A stretch of 64,000 nt of DNA. It comes from Pilimelia terevasa (GTDB taxonomy: Bacteria > Actinomycetota > Actinomycetes > Mycobacteriales > Micromonosporaceae). Position numbers and translations under genes: made by a program. Each line of letters opens with the position of its first letter. Positions within the stretch are counted from its first letter, which is position 1. The notes under the pieces are model-generated. The model was given only the letters and a program-made list of their open reading frames with translations. It was not told the DNA's origin and made no database searches. This document shows, in pieces, positions 55,568 through 64,000 of this stretch. The stretch lies in NCBI RefSeq assembly GCF_014647915.1, contig NZ_BMQC01000007.1:186001-250000 (forward strand), in the 5' to 3' direction.

Positions 55568-57316
55568 TCAGTCGGTGATGGTGGCGAGGGTGGCGCCGGC
55601 CGGCACCGTCTCGCCGACAGCGGCGGCCAGCCCCGCGACCGTACCGGCCTTGTGGGCGGTGATCGGCTGCTCCATCTTCATCGCCTCCAGCACCACGACC
55701 AGGTCGCCCGCGGCGACGGTGTCGCCGTCCGCCACGGCGATCTTGACGATCGTGCCCTGCATCGGCGAGGTGAGCGCGTCGCCGCCGGCCGCCGCGGCCT
55801 GCTTGCGGCCCCCGCCGGAGCGCCGCGGCGCGGGCCGCCCCGCCGGTGCGGCGGCGCCGCCGAGGCCCGCCGGCAGGCTGACCTCCAGCCGCCGCCCGTC
55901 GACCTCGACGACGACGGTCTCCCGGGCATCGGCCGGCCCGGCGGCGTCCGCGGCCGCGGTGAACGGCGGGACCCCGCCCGCCCACTCGGTCTCGATCCAG
56001 CGCGTGTGCACCCGGAACGGCGCGTCGGTGAACGCCGCGTCCCGGACCACCAGCCGGTGGAACGGCAGGACCGTCGCCATACCCTCGACGACCATCTCGT
56101 CCAGCGCCCGGCGGGACCGCTCCAGCGCCTCCTCGCGGGTCTCGCCCGTGACGACCACCTTCGCCAGCAGCGAGTCGAAGTTGCCGCCGATGACGCTGCC
56201 CGCCTCGATGCCCGTGTCCACCCGGACCCCCGGGCCGGCCGGCAGCCGCAGCGCCGTCACGGCCCCCGGCGCCGGCAGGAACCCGCGGCCGGCGTCCTCG
56301 CCGTTGATCCGGAACTCGATCGTGTGGCCGCGCGGCGCCGGGTCCTCGGTGTGCCGCAGGGGCGCGCCGTCGGCGATGCGGAACTGCTCCCGCACCAGGT
56401 CGACGCCCGCGGTCTCCTCGGTCACCGGGTGCTCCACCTGCAGGCGCGTGTTGACCTCCAGGAACGACACGGTGCCGTCGGCGCCGACCAGGTACTCGAC
56501 CGTGCCGGCGCCGTGGTACCCGGCCTCGCGGCAGATCGCCTTCGCCGACTCGTGGATCGCCTTGCGCTGGGCTTCGGTCAGGAAGGGGGCGGGCGCCTCC
56601 TCGACGAGCTTCTGGTGCCGGCGCTGGAGCGAGCAGTCCCGGGTGCCGACGACGATCACGTTGCCGTGCCGGTCGGCCAGCACCTGCGCCTCGACGTGCC
56701 GCGGCCGGTCCAGGTACCGCTCGACGAAGCACTCGCCCCGGCCGAAGGCGGCGACGGCCTCGCGGGTGGCGCTGTCGAACAGCTCCGGGATCTCCTCCAG
56801 CGTCCGGGCGACCTTCAACCCGCGGCCGCCGCCGCCGAACGCCGCCTTGATGGCCACCGGCAGGCCGTGCTGCCGGGCGAAGGCCACGATCTCGTCGGCG
56901 TGCGCGACCGGCTCCGGCGTACCGGGGACCAGCGGCGCGCCGGCCCGCTGCGCGATGTGCCGGGCGGTCACCTTGTCGCCGAGGTCCCGGATCGCCTGGG
57001 GCGTCGGGCCGATCCAGGTCAGGCCGGCGTCGATGACCGCCTGCGCGAACTCGGCATTCTCGGCGAGGAAGCCGTAGCCGGGGTGCACCCCGTCGGCGCC
57101 CGCCCGCCCGGCGATGTCGATCAGCTTGTCGATCCGCAGGTAGGTGTCCGCGGCGCTCTCGCCGCCGAGGGCGAACGCCTCGTCGGCGAGCGTCACGTGC
57201 GGCGCGTCGCGGTCGCTGTCGGCGTACACCGCCACGCTGGCCAGGCCCGCGTCCCGGCAGGCGCGGACGACCCGGACGGCGATTTCACCGCGGTTGGCGA
57301 TCAGGACCTTGCGCAC
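55568..57316 (-). CDS. Acyl-CoA carboxylase alpha subunit (biotin carboxylase plus biotin carrier)
   Basis: A 582-residue AccA3-like protein. The biotin carboxylase domain (1 to about 445) shows [14 protein letters not shown], the ATP-grasp loop [13 protein letters not shown] and [17 protein letters not shown] linker follows, and the biotin carrier ends the protein with the biotinylated Lys in EAMKMEQP (about residue 548). It carboxylates biotin for a separate carboxyltransferase, the accD gene 6 kb away, with the small epsilon subunit between them. GTG 57316 has GGGGAGGAG six bases upstream. Its order with maf, accE and accD matches mycobacterial accA3-accE5-accD5. Confidence 0.95.
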   Translation of the reverse strand: MRKVLIANRGEIAVRVVRACRDAGLASVAVYADSDRDAPHVTLADEAFALGGESAADTYLRIDKLIDIAGRAGADGVHPGYGFLAENAEFAQAVIDAGLTWIGPTPQAIRDLGDKVTARHIAQRAGAPLVPGTPEPVAHADEIVAFARQHGLPVAIKAAFGGGGRGLKVARTLEEIPELFDSATREAVAAFGRGECFVERYLDRPRHVEAQVLADRHGNVIVVGTRDCSLQRRHQKLVEEAPAPFLTEAQRKAIHESAKAICREAGYHGAGTVEYLVGADGTVSFLEVNTRLQVEHPVTEETAGVDLVREQFRIADGAPLRHTEDPAPRGHTIEFRINGEDAGRGFLPAPGAVTALRLPAGPGVRVDTGIEAGSVIGGNFDSLLAKVVVTGETREEALERSRRALDEMVVEGMATVLPFHRLVVRDAAFTDAPFRVHTRWIETEWAGGVPPFTAAADAAGPADARETVVVEVDGRRLEVSLPAGLGGAAAPAGRPAPRRSGGGRKQAAAAGGDALTSPMQGTIVKIAVADGDTVAAGDLVVVLEAMKMEQPITAHKAGTVAGLAAAVGETVPAGATLATITD

Positions 57317-57350
57317 GCCGGACTCCTCCCCAAGGGTTTCGGGCGGGAGT

Positions 57351-57971
57351 CTACGCGGCGGTCGATTCCCACAGGGACGTGATCGGGGTGCCCAGTTCGG
57401 CCAGCAGCACCCGCAGGAGCGGGAGGGACAGGCCGATCACGTTGCCGGGGTCCCCGTCGATGCCCTCGACGAACGGCGCGCTGCGCCCGTCCAGGGTGAA
57501 GGCGCCCGCCACGTGCAGGGGCTCGCCGGTGGCGACGTACGCGTCGATCTCGTCGTCGCCGACCCGCGCGAACCGCACGGTCGTCGCCGCGACCCGGGTG
57601 AGCTGGCGGCCGTCGGCCAGGTCGGTGAGGCTGTGCCCGGTGTGCAGGACGCCGGTGCCGCCGCGCATCTCCCGCCACCGCCGGCGGGCCTCGGCCGCGT
57701 CGGCGGGCTTGCCCAGGACGCGGCCGCCGAAGGCCAGGACCGAGTCGCAGCCCAGCACCAGCGCGTCGCGCCGCCCCCGGGACCGCAGCAGGGCGGCCAC
57801 CGCCTCGCCCTTGAGCCGCGCCAGCGTCCCGGCGACGGTGGCCGCGTCGTCCGGCGGGACCACCGACTCGTCGACGCCGCTGACCACCACCTCCGGCGTG
57901 ATGCCGGCGGCCCGCAGCAGGCCGAGGCGGGCGGGGCTGGCGGAGGCGAGGACGAGGCGCGGCGCGGTCAC
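57351..57971 (-). CDS. maf: Maf family nucleotide pyrophosphatase
   Basis: A 206-residue Maf/HAM1-fold protein hydrolysing non-canonical or modified nucleoside triphosphates. Motifs: [18 protein letters not shown], the acidic [14 protein letters not shown] and [20 protein letters not shown]. The start is GTG 57971 because a -10-like TACGTT lies six bases upstream on the minus strand and homology starts there; the frame is open to 58013. It lies between accA and accE as in mycobacteria. Confidence 0.93.
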   Translation of the reverse strand: MTAPRLVLASASPARLGLLRAAGITPEVVVSGVDESVVPPDDAATVAGTLARLKGEAVAALLRSRGRRDALVLGCDSVLAFGGRVLGKPADAAEARRRWREMRGGTGVLHTGHSLTDLADGRQLTRVAATTVRFARVGDDEIDAYVATGEPLHVAGAFTLDGRSAPFVEGIDGDPGNVIGLSLPLLRVLLAELGTPITSLWESTAA

Positions 57972-57977
57972 GCGAGC

Positions 57978-57983
57978 AACGTA
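57978..57983 (-). promoter_or_regulatory. -10 element of leaderless maf promoter
   Basis: TACGTT (57983 to 57978, minus strand) ends six bases before the GTG at 57971; no ribosome binding site. Confidence 0.55.
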
Positions 57984-58066
57984 CCCGGCGGCGTCGCGGC
58001 GCCCCGCCGTCACCCGCGTGGGTACTCATTGGGCGCCCGCCGCGGGGTCCCTGTGCGGGCGTCCGC

Positions 58067-58285
58067 TCAGCGGGGGAGGGCGGCGCGGCGCCAGGCGCCC
58101 CGGCCCGGGCGGGGGGCGCCGGGACGGCCGGCGGCCGCCCAGGCGGACCGCGCGGGGGCCGGCGCCGCGGCCGGCCGGCCGCGGGTCATCAGCACGCCCA
58201 CCAGCGCGGCCAGCTCCCGGTCGGTCGGTGCGCCGCGGACGATCCGCACGGATCGGTCGGGGGCGGGGCGGGGGGCGTCGGTCAC
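58067..58285 (-). CDS. accE: Acyl-CoA carboxylase epsilon subunit
   Basis: A 72-residue protein of the actinobacterial ACC-epsilon type. Its conserved core is VRIVRGAPTDRELAALVGVL (about residues 11-30), then an Ala/Pro/Arg linker and a closing Trp-containing basic end (GAWRRAALPR). The epsilon subunit stabilises the alpha-beta complex of acetyl/propionyl-CoA carboxylases. GTG 58285 is chosen because a -10-like TATGCT lies six bases upstream; the frame is open to 58336. It diverges from the Ser/Thr kinase gene. Confidence 0.88.
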   Translation of the reverse strand: MTDAPRPAPDRSVRIVRGAPTDRELAALVGVLMTRGRPAAAPAPARSAWAAAGRPGAPRPGRGAWRRAALPR

Positions 58286-58291
58286 CCCGCC

Positions 58292-58297
58292 AGCATA
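58292..58297 (-). promoter_or_regulatory. -10 element of leaderless accE promoter
   Basis: TATGCT (58297 to 58292, minus strand) ends six bases before the GTG at 58285. Confidence 0.55.
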
Positions 58298-58387
58298 GGT
58301 TCCGCACCGGTGACAATGGGGCGTGGCGCCGCTCACATACGCCGGGTGACGGCGCCGCCCGCCCGCGCCGGCCGTGCTCCGGGCGGG

Positions 58388-58393
58388 TACGGT
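58388..58393 (+). promoter_or_regulatory. -10 element of leaderless Ser/Thr kinase promoter
   Basis: TACGGT at 58388-58393 lies seven bases before the ATG at 58401; no ribosome binding site. Confidence 0.5.
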
Positions 58394-58400
58394 CGTCGGG

Positions 58401-60329
58401 ATGTCCCCTGCGCAGTCTCAGGTTGTCGCCGACCGGTATCGCCTCGTCGAGCCGCTCGGTCAAGGCGGCATGGGCAGGGTGTGGATGGCCCGCGACGAGC
58501 TGCTCCACCGGGACGTCGCCATCAAGGAGCTGATCCCGCCCGCCGGCCTCACCGAGGACGAGCGGCAGGAGATGCGCGAGCGCACCTTGCGGGAAGCGCG
58601 CGCCATCGCGCGGTTCAACCACCCGAACGTGGTCCGCATCTTCGACATCCTGCGCACCAACGGCGACCCGTGGATCGTCATGGAGTACGTGGCCTCCCGG
58701 TCCCTCCAGGACGTTCTCGGCCAGGACGGCCCGCTGTCGGTGGACCGCACGGCCGAGATCGGCATCGGGATGCTCGCGGCGCTGCGCGCCGCCCACCGGG
58801 CGGGCGTCGTGCACCGCGACGTCAAGCCCGGCAACGTCCTGCTCGGCAACGACGGCCGGGTGGTCCTGACCGACTTCGGCCTGGCGACGGTCCCCGGCGA
58901 CCCCGTGGTGACCCGGACCGGCCTGGTACTCGGCTCGCCCGCCTACATCGCCCCGGAGCGCGCCCACGACGGCACGGCGGGGCCGGAGGCGGACCTGTGG
59001 TCGCTGGGCGCCACCCTCTACGCCGCCGTCGAGGGCCAGTCGCCGTACTCGCGGCCCTCGGCCATCGCCACCCTCGCCGCGCTGGCCACCGAACCGCCCG
59101 GGCCGGCCCGCCGCGCGGGGCCGCTCAAGCCGGTCCTCAACGGCCTGCTGCGCAAGGACCCGGTCCAGCGGATCGACGCCGAGACGGCCGAGCGGATGCT
59201 GCGCCGGGTCGTCGGCCGGCGCCAGCGCAGCAGCCTGGGGATGCTGCCCGGCGTCCGGCGGACCGTCGCCGAGCGGCCGAGCACGACGGTCGGCCTGGCG
59301 GACCCGCCCGCACGGCTGCCGGTCGCGCGGCGGCCGATCCCCGCCGAGCCGGCCGGGACCGGCGACGGGTCCGCCACGGCGCTGCTGGGCGGGCCGCCGG
59401 TGGCCGCCCACGGCATGGCGGTCGACCGCGAGGCGGCCGCGGCCGAGACCGCCGGCACCACGGTCATCGGCGACCTCCCGGCTGAGCACCCGACCACGGT
59501 CGTGCCGCCCGCCCCGCGCAGCGGCGGCGTGACCTCCGGCGGCGTGCCGCCCACCCCGCTCGGCGGCGCCGCCCCGGACCCGGGCGGCCGCGGGCCGTCG
59601 CCGTGGGCGCGGCTGCGGCGGCGGCTGTCCGCCGGTGGCCAGGTCGTGCGCCTCGCGGGCCGCTCGGCGGCGGCCGGCGTCCGGCGCCGCCCGCGGGCGG
59701 CCGGCGTGGGGGCGGGCGTCCTCGTCGTGGTCGCCGTGGCGGGCGCGCTGCTGCTGCGGGACAGCGGGACACCCCCGCCGCCCCGGACGGCGCCCACCGC
59801 CGCCCCGACGGCGCAGGTGTCGCCGACGGCGGGCGCCCCGAGCGCGCCGCCGACCGCGACGGCCGCGCCGGCACCCAGCCCGAGCGCCGCAGCGCCGACC
59901 GTGCCGTCGGGCTGGACGACGTACCGCGGCCGCGGCTACAGCGTCGCCGTGCCCGGTGGCCTGCGCCGCCAGGCGGAGGGCCAGGTCACGCTGCTGCGGG
60001 AGACCGGCGGCGCGTACCGGTTCATCCGCATCCAGCAACTGGACTCCACGGTCACCGACCCGGTCGGCTACTGGCGCCGGGAGATCTCCCGGCGCCGCGG
60101 CGAGTACGGCGGGTACCGCGAGGTGGGCGTGCGGAAGGTCGACTTCCAGCGCGGCGCCGCCGACTGGGAGTTCACCTACGAGAACAACGGCGCCAACCAC
60201 GTGATCCACCGGGTCTTCACCACCGAGAGCGGGCGCTCGTACACGCTGATGTGGCTCGCCGCGGACCGGCTGTGGTCCCAGCACCGCAGCGGCCTGGACA
60301 TCATGGCCGCCTCGTTCCGCGCCGGCTGA
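58401..60329 (+). CDS. Transmembrane Ser/Thr protein kinase (PknB-like), second copy
   Basis: A 642-residue Hanks-type kinase. The Gly loop is GQGGMG, Lys42 in VAIKE, Asp140 in HRDVKPGNV and Asp158 in DFG. A long Pro/Gly linker leads to a membrane helix (about 433-453), and the outer domain (about 495-642) includes GWTTYRGRGYSVAVPGG and WEFTYENNGANHV. It has the same kinase-linker-span-ectodomain layout as the kinase at 36353-38161, but its ectodomain lacks the two cysteines. The start at ATG 58401 follows the -10-like TACGGT by seven bases. Ligand and substrates are unknown. Confidence 0.92.
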   Translation: MSPAQSQVVADRYRLVEPLGQGGMGRVWMARDELLHRDVAIKELIPPAGLTEDERQEMRERTLREARAIARFNHPNVVRIFDILRTNGDPWIVMEYVASRSLQDVLGQDGPLSVDRTAEIGIGMLAALRAAHRAGVVHRDVKPGNVLLGNDGRVVLTDFGLATVPGDPVVTRTGLVLGSPAYIAPERAHDGTAGPEADLWSLGATLYAAVEGQSPYSRPSAIATLAALATEPPGPARRAGPLKPVLNGLLRKDPVQRIDAETAERMLRRVVGRRQRSSLGMLPGVRRTVAERPSTTVGLADPPARLPVARRPIPAEPAGTGDGSATALLGGPPVAAHGMAVDREAAAAETAGTTVIGDLPAEHPTTVVPPAPRSGGVTSGGVPPTPLGGAAPDPGGRGPSPWARLRRRLSAGGQVVRLAGRSAAAGVRRRPRAAGVGAGVLVVVAVAGALLLRDSGTPPPPRTAPTAAPTAQVSPTAGAPSAPPTATAAPAPSPSAAAPTVPSGWTTYRGRGYSVAVPGGLRRQAEGQVTLLRETGGAYRFIRIQQLDSTVTDPVGYWRREISRRRGEYGGYREVGVRKVDFQRGAADWEFTYENNGANHVIHRVFTTESGRSYTLMWLAADRLWSQHRSGLDIMAASFRAG

Positions 60330-60336
60330 CCCGCAC

Positions 60337-60369
60337 CGGCACCGGGGAAGCGCACCGCGGCGGGTGCCG
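60337..60369. terminator. Hairpin between convergent kinase and TerB_N genes
   Basis: CGGCACC (60337-60343) pairs with GGTGCCG (60363-60369) across a 19-base loop, in the 49-base gap between two convergent genes. No T-tract. Confidence 0.35.
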
Positions 60370-60378
60370 CCGGAGCGG

Positions 60379-61770
60379 CTACGGCGTGAGCAGGTCCTCT
60401 AGGAGGGTGAGCTGGGGGGCCGCGTCCCGCAGGGCCGCGGCCACCATCGCCTCGTCCAGTACCGTCGCCGTCGCGTCGGCCCGCTCGCTGTCGGCGTCCA
60501 CCACCGCCGCGACCTCCAGGGCCCGCAGCCGCCGGCACAGGTACCCCTCGCCCGGCCCCAGCACGTCGTAGGCCGCGGCCAGGAGCTGCGCGTGCTCCGG
60601 CTCCACCACGGCCTCGATGCTCGTCGTCGCGATCAGCAGCCGCGCCACGGCGTCCTGCTCGTCGGTGTCCAGCGTCGCGTACCGCGCCCGCACCTCGCCG
60701 ATGTCCGGCGCCGCGGCCACGAACCGGGTCAGCGCGTCGTCGACGTGCCCCCGGACCTGCGCCGGCAGGGCGTGCAGGTCGTACAGGTGCCGGCTGACCA
60801 GCTCCAGCAGTTCGTCGTCGGCGCCGGCCAGCACGATCAGCCGCAGCAGCGCGTTGACGGCGGCGGCCGGCCCGGCGAGGCGGGGCGGCCGGACGGGCCC
60901 GGTGCTGGCCGCGGCGCCGAGCAGGTCGACCAGCGGCACCTCCAGGGACCGCACGTCGGGTACCGGGGTGCGGAGGGTGACCGTGCGGTCGTCGAAGCCG
61001 GGGTTCACGGGGCGGTAGGTGAGGGCCAGGGGGCGGGGCGGCGGCGGTACGGCGAGCCCGTCGGGGTGCACCGCCTCGAACCGCGCGACGAAGTCGTCCC
61101 GGCCGGCCGCCTCGTGGCCGGCGGCGACCGCCCACGCGTACGCCCAGGGGGCCGGCAGCGGCTGCCCGGCCGCCAGGTACCGGCCCAGGCCGGCCACCAG
61201 GCGGGGCGACAGCCGGCCGAGCATCATCGGCGGGTGCAGGTGCGGGTCGGCGAGCGCCGCCAGCCCGTCCACGGTGGCCTCGAAGGCGGCGGCCTGGGCG
61301 TCGAAGGTGGCCAGGTGGCCGTACTCGCGCCGCAGCCGGGCGACCTCCGCGCCGATGGCCTGGTAGTCGGCCAGCCCGTCGGGGTCGCCGGCCAGGTCGT
61401 GCAGGACGCGGCGCTCCAGGCCGGCCAGGTACAGCCAGAGGTGCGCGGGGGCGGTCGGCCCGCTGCGGTCGTCGGCGAGCCACTCGAGGTACGCGGCGCG
61501 GGCACCGGCGGTCAGGTCGGCGTACGCCGGGGCCGCGTCGCCGGCCGGGGTCTCCTGGTCCAGGCGCACCCGGCGGACCGGCAGCGCCGGGTCCACGAGC
61601 GCCGGCTCCGCCACCGGCCGGTACGCCGCGGCCAGCCCGCTGCCCAGGTACAGCAGGCCGCCGCGCAGCCGGTAGCCGCGGACGGTGACCGGCGCGGCGC
61701 CGGCGGGCAGCCAGGCGGCGTCGGCGCTGGTGGCGGGCTCCCTCGGTGGGTGGGCCGTCGTGGTGGTCAC
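60379..61770 (-). CDS. TerB_N domain protein
   Basis: A 463-residue cytoplasmic protein. The first 215 residues match the TerB N-terminal domain (PF13208 type): GYRLRGGLLYLGSGLAA, EPALVDPALPVRRV, TAGARAAYLEWLADDRS and APAHLWLYLAGLERRVLHDL. The remainder is helical, with YATLDTDEQDAVARLLIATT and a TerB_C-like ending (LLEDLL). In other bacteria this domain sits in tellurite-resistance-related or defence-like multi-gene clusters with helicases; no such partners are present here. GTG 61770 has no strong ribosome binding site. Role unknown. Confidence 0.78.
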   Translation of the reverse strand: MTTTTAHPPREPATSADAAWLPAGAAPVTVRGYRLRGGLLYLGSGLAAAYRPVAEPALVDPALPVRRVRLDQETPAGDAAPAYADLTAGARAAYLEWLADDRSGPTAPAHLWLYLAGLERRVLHDLAGDPDGLADYQAIGAEVARLRREYGHLATFDAQAAAFEATVDGLAALADPHLHPPMMLGRLSPRLVAGLGRYLAAGQPLPAPWAYAWAVAAGHEAAGRDDFVARFEAVHPDGLAVPPPPRPLALTYRPVNPGFDDRTVTLRTPVPDVRSLEVPLVDLLGAAASTGPVRPPRLAGPAAAVNALLRLIVLAGADDELLELVSRHLYDLHALPAQVRGHVDDALTRFVAAAPDIGEVRARYATLDTDEQDAVARLLIATTSIEAVVEPEHAQLLAAAYDVLGPGEGYLCRRLRALEVAAVVDADSERADATATVLDEAMVAAALRDAAPQLTLLEDLLTP

Positions 61771-61860
61771 GGGGTGGGACGCCTTCCGTTTGGCGGGATT
61801 TTCCTCACGGACGGTGCGGGCAGCCGCGCGGAGCGGTGCCCCCGGGGAGATGGCGGGTGC

Positions 61861-63447
61861 CTACAGGGGAATGTTGCCGTGCTTCTTGGCGGGCAGCGTC
61901 TCGCGCTTGGTGGCCAGCGTACGCAGCGCCCGGACGATCTGCGCGCGGGTCTCCGACGGCCGGATCACCGCGTCCACATAGCCGCGCTCCGCGGCGACGT
62001 ACGGGTTGGCCAGCGTGTCCTCGTAGGCGGCGATCTTCTCGGCGCGGACCGCCTCGGGGTCGTCGGCGGCGGCCAGTTCGGACCGGTACAGGATGTTGAC
62101 GGCGCCCTGGGCGCCCATGACGGCGATCTGCGCGGTCGGCCAGGCGAAGTTGAGGTCGGCGCCGAGGTGCTTGGAGCCCATGACGTCGTACGCCCCGCCG
62201 TACGCCTTGCGGGTGATCAGGGTGACCTTCGGCACGGTCGCCTCGGCGTACGCGTAGATCAGCTTGGCGCCGCGGCGGATGATGCCGTCCCACTCCTGGC
62301 CGGTGCCGGGCAGGAAGCCCGGGACGTCCACGAAGGTCAGGACCGGGATGTTGAAGGCGTCGCAGGTGCGGACGAAGCGCGCGGCCTTCTCGCTGGCGGC
62401 GATGTCCAGGCAGCCGGCGAAGTGCTGCGGCTGGTTGGCCACCACCCCGACCGGGCGGCCCTCGACGCGGCCGAGGCCGACGACGATGTTCTGCGCGTAC
62501 AGCGCCTGCACCTCGGTGAACTCGGCGTCGTCGAGAACCGCCTCGATCACCCGGTGGATGTCGTAGGGCTGGTTGGCCGAGTCGGGGATCAGCGTGTCCA
62601 GTGCCAGGTCGGCGTCGGTGGGGGCGAGGTCGGCGGGTGCGTCGTAGCGCGGCGGGTCGTCCATGTTGTTGCTGGGCAGGTACGACAGGAGGGTCTTGAC
62701 GTACTCGATCGCGTCGTCCTCGTCGGCGGCCAGGTAGTGCGCGTTGCCGCTCTTGGTGTTGTGGGCGCGGCCGCCGCCCAGCTCCTCCATCCCGACGTCC
62801 TCGCCGGTCACCGTTTTGATCACGTCCGGGCCGGTGATGAACATGTGGCTCGTGCCGTCGACCATGACGGTGAAGTCGGTGACGGCGGGGGAGTAGACCG
62901 CCCCGCCCGCGCACGGTCCCATGATCAGCGAGATCTGCGGGATGACGCCCGAGGCGCGCACGTTGCGGAAGAAGATGTCGCCGTACAGGCCGAGGCTGAC
63001 CACGCCCTCCTGGATCCGGGCGCCGCCGGAGTCGTTGATCCCCACCACCGGACAGCCGATCTTCATCGCCAGCTCCATGACCTTGACGATCTTCTCGCCG
63101 AAGACCTCGCCGAGGGAGCCGCCGAAGACGGTGAAGTCCTGTGCGAAGACGCACACCTGCCGGCCGTCGACGGTGCCGTAGCCGGTGACGACGCCGTCGC
63201 CGTACGGGCGGGTGCGCTCCAGGCCGAACGCCGTGGAGCGGTGCCGGGCCAGTTCGTCGAGTTCGACGAAGGAGCCCTCGTCGAGCAGCAGCGCGATCCG
63301 TTCGCGGGCGGTCTTCTTGCCGCGGGCGTGCTGCTTGTCGACGGCGCGGGCCGAGCCGGCGTGGACCGCCTCGTCGACCCGGCGGTCGAGGTCGGCCAGG
63401 CGCCCGGCCGTGGTGTGGATGTCGATGCCTTCGGTCTGTGCGGTCAC
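61861..63447 (-). CDS. accD: Acyl-CoA carboxylase beta subunit (propionyl/acetyl-CoA carboxyltransferase)
   Basis: A 528-residue biotin-dependent carboxyltransferase with paired crotonase-like domains. Oxyanion loops are visible: [14 protein letters not shown] and [13 protein letters not shown] in the N-half, [15 protein letters not shown] and [15 protein letters not shown] in the C-half. Such AccD5/PccB proteins move the carboxyl from biotin to propionyl- or acetyl-CoA. The GTG at 63447 (MTAQTEGID...) follows a -10-like TACGAT by six bases; the frame is open to 63525. It works with the alpha and epsilon subunits in this window. Confidence 0.95.
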   Translation of the reverse strand: MTAQTEGIDIHTTAGRLADLDRRVDEAVHAGSARAVDKQHARGKKTARERIALLLDEGSFVELDELARHRSTAFGLERTRPYGDGVVTGYGTVDGRQVCVFAQDFTVFGGSLGEVFGEKIVKVMELAMKIGCPVVGINDSGGARIQEGVVSLGLYGDIFFRNVRASGVIPQISLIMGPCAGGAVYSPAVTDFTVMVDGTSHMFITGPDVIKTVTGEDVGMEELGGGRAHNTKSGNAHYLAADEDDAIEYVKTLLSYLPSNNMDDPPRYDAPADLAPTDADLALDTLIPDSANQPYDIHRVIEAVLDDAEFTEVQALYAQNIVVGLGRVEGRPVGVVANQPQHFAGCLDIAASEKAARFVRTCDAFNIPVLTFVDVPGFLPGTGQEWDGIIRRGAKLIYAYAEATVPKVTLITRKAYGGAYDVMGSKHLGADLNFAWPTAQIAVMGAQGAVNILYRSELAAADDPEAVRAEKIAAYEDTLANPYVAAERGYVDAVIRPSETRAQIVRALRTLATKRETLPAKKHGNIPL

Positions 63448-63453
63448 GCGAGG

Positions 63454-63459
63454 ATCGTA
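63454..63459 (-). promoter_or_regulatory. -10 element of leaderless accD promoter
   Basis: TACGAT (63459 to 63454, minus strand) ends six bases before the GTG at 63447; no ribosome binding site. Confidence 0.6.
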
Positions 63460-63534
63460 ACGATCCCGCTGGCGGACCGGTCGTCGGCGTGTCGGGCGGG
63501 GCGCGTCGGGTGGGGGCCAAATCATAGGGGTGTG

Positions 63535-63939
63535 ATGGGATTCATCCTGTTTGGCGGGGTGCTGTTCTTCGGAGGGCTCGCCGTACTCGTGGCGCTGCTC
63601 GCCTCCGACCCGGCCGCCGGCCCGGACCGGCGGGGCGCCCGGCGGGCCGCGCCCGCCCCACCGGGCTCCGCACCCGCGCCGCCGATATCGCCCGTGCCGC
63701 CGATATCGCCCGCGTCGTCCGGGCCGCTCGTGTCGCCCGCGTCGCCCGTGTCGTCCGCGTCGCCCGTGTCGTCCGAACCGCTGGTGTCGCTCGCGTCACC
63801 CGTGCCGCGATCCAGGGCGGCCGCGCCGGCCGGTCCCGTGGCCCGGCATCCGGTGCTGCGGGCGGCGGCGCCCGGGCCGTCGGTGTCGGCGGGTCCGCCG
63901 CCCGGGCGCCCGCCGGCGGCGCCGCCGCCCGGGCCGTAG
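63535..63939 (+). CDS. Short membrane-anchored Pro/Ser-rich hypothetical protein
   Basis: A 134-residue protein: one N-terminal membrane helix ([20 protein letters not shown]) followed by a disordered Ala/Pro/Ser tail. The tail contains repeated units such as [10 protein letters not shown] and [14 protein letters not shown], produced by near-repeats in the DNA at 63680-63800. No known family. Start ATG 63535 follows a poor -10-like CATAGG by six bases. It is divergent from accD. Whether the whole repetitive tail is translated is uncertain, but the frame is open and the helix is convincing. Confidence 0.55.
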   Translation: MGFILFGGVLFFGGLAVLVALLASDPAAGPDRRGARRAAPAPPGSAPAPPISPVPPISPASSGPLVSPASPVSSASPVSSEPLVSLASPVPRSRAAAPAGPVARHPVLRAAAPGPSVSAGPPPGRPPAAPPPGP

Positions 63940-63969
63940 GACGGGGGACCAGGCACTACAGTGGTCCGC

Positions 63970-64000
63970 GTGACCGATATGCCGTACTCCGATGTGGAAC
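63970..64000 (+). CDS. Start of a gene running off the window
   Basis: GTG at 63970 opens a frame reading MTDMPYSDVE to the window's end. The -10-like TACAGT (63957-63962) lies seven bases upstream, in keeping with the leaderless pattern of the neighbouring genes. Too little is visible to name it; it could be an artefact of the pattern. Confidence 0.35.
   Translation, partial: MTDMPYSDVE

Overview
The window is one continuous stretch of very G+C-rich chromosome (about three quarters G+C by eye) from an actinomycete. Gene content, the strong third-position G/C bias and the frequent GTG starts point to the Micromonosporaceae or close relatives. The order of core genes (nucleoside ABC transporter, cdd, deoA, add, deoC, upp, phospho-sugar mutase, M20 amidohydrolase, LpdA-type reductase, accA, maf, accE, accD) follows an arrangement I remember from Mycobacterium (around Rv3280-Rv3315c) and Streptomyces. 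This is therefore mostly vertically inherited backbone. I see no tRNA, rRNA, CRISPR array, prophage or intact insertion sequence.

Layout. 1-11 kb: housekeeping genes (3' end of glmU, prs, rplY, pth), a polyprenyl-phosphate sugar transferase facing galE, trpS, a 2H phosphoesterase preceded by a 30-codon leader ORF, membrane proteins (YihY type, AEC transporter, two small ones) and an acidic hypothetical protein. 11-21 kb: a BMP-type nucleoside ABC importer (lipoprotein, ATPase, two permeases), then cytidine deaminase with an unusual C-terminal extension, thymidine phosphorylase, a DUF4272 protein, a TlrB/RlmA-like rRNA methyltransferase and adenosine deaminase. 21-30 kb: a four-gene conservon (sensor kinase, roadblock protein, DUF742 protein, small GTPase). 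It faces a protein that looks like a domesticated IS110 transposase carrying the kinase's C-terminal tail module, followed by an acidic-linker protein.

30-42 kb: two aldehyde dehydrogenases (one truncated and lacking catalytic residues), deoC, upp, a GPP34 protein, a phospho-sugar mutase, a transmembrane Ser/Thr kinase, a 21-bp tandem repeat array, a B12-type acyl-CoA mutase large subunit and an M20 peptidase. 42-55 kb: a DUF4349 lipoprotein, two hypotheticals, a tandem GNAT acetyltransferase, a 983-residue one-span receptor-like protein with a periplasmic-binding-protein ectodomain, a gamma-glutamylcyclotransferase-like protein, the LpdA-type flavoprotein, a PadR regulator with a membrane partner, GuaB1 and a LuxR-type regulator. 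55-64 kb: the acyl-CoA carboxylase genes (alpha, epsilon, beta) interleaved with maf, a second Ser/Thr kinase and a TerB_N protein.

How it fits together: the importer with cdd, deoA, add, deoC, upp, the phospho-sugar mutase and GuaB1 makes a nucleoside and deoxyribose salvage block. The carboxylase genes supply malonyl-CoA or methylmalonyl-CoA, and the acyl-CoA mutase could connect to that pool. A window-wide regulatory theme is leaderless transcription: about nineteen genes have a -10-like hexamer ending 6-8 bases before the start codon and no ribosome binding site. The most unusual items are the IS110-derived conservon neighbour and the 983-residue receptor-like protein.
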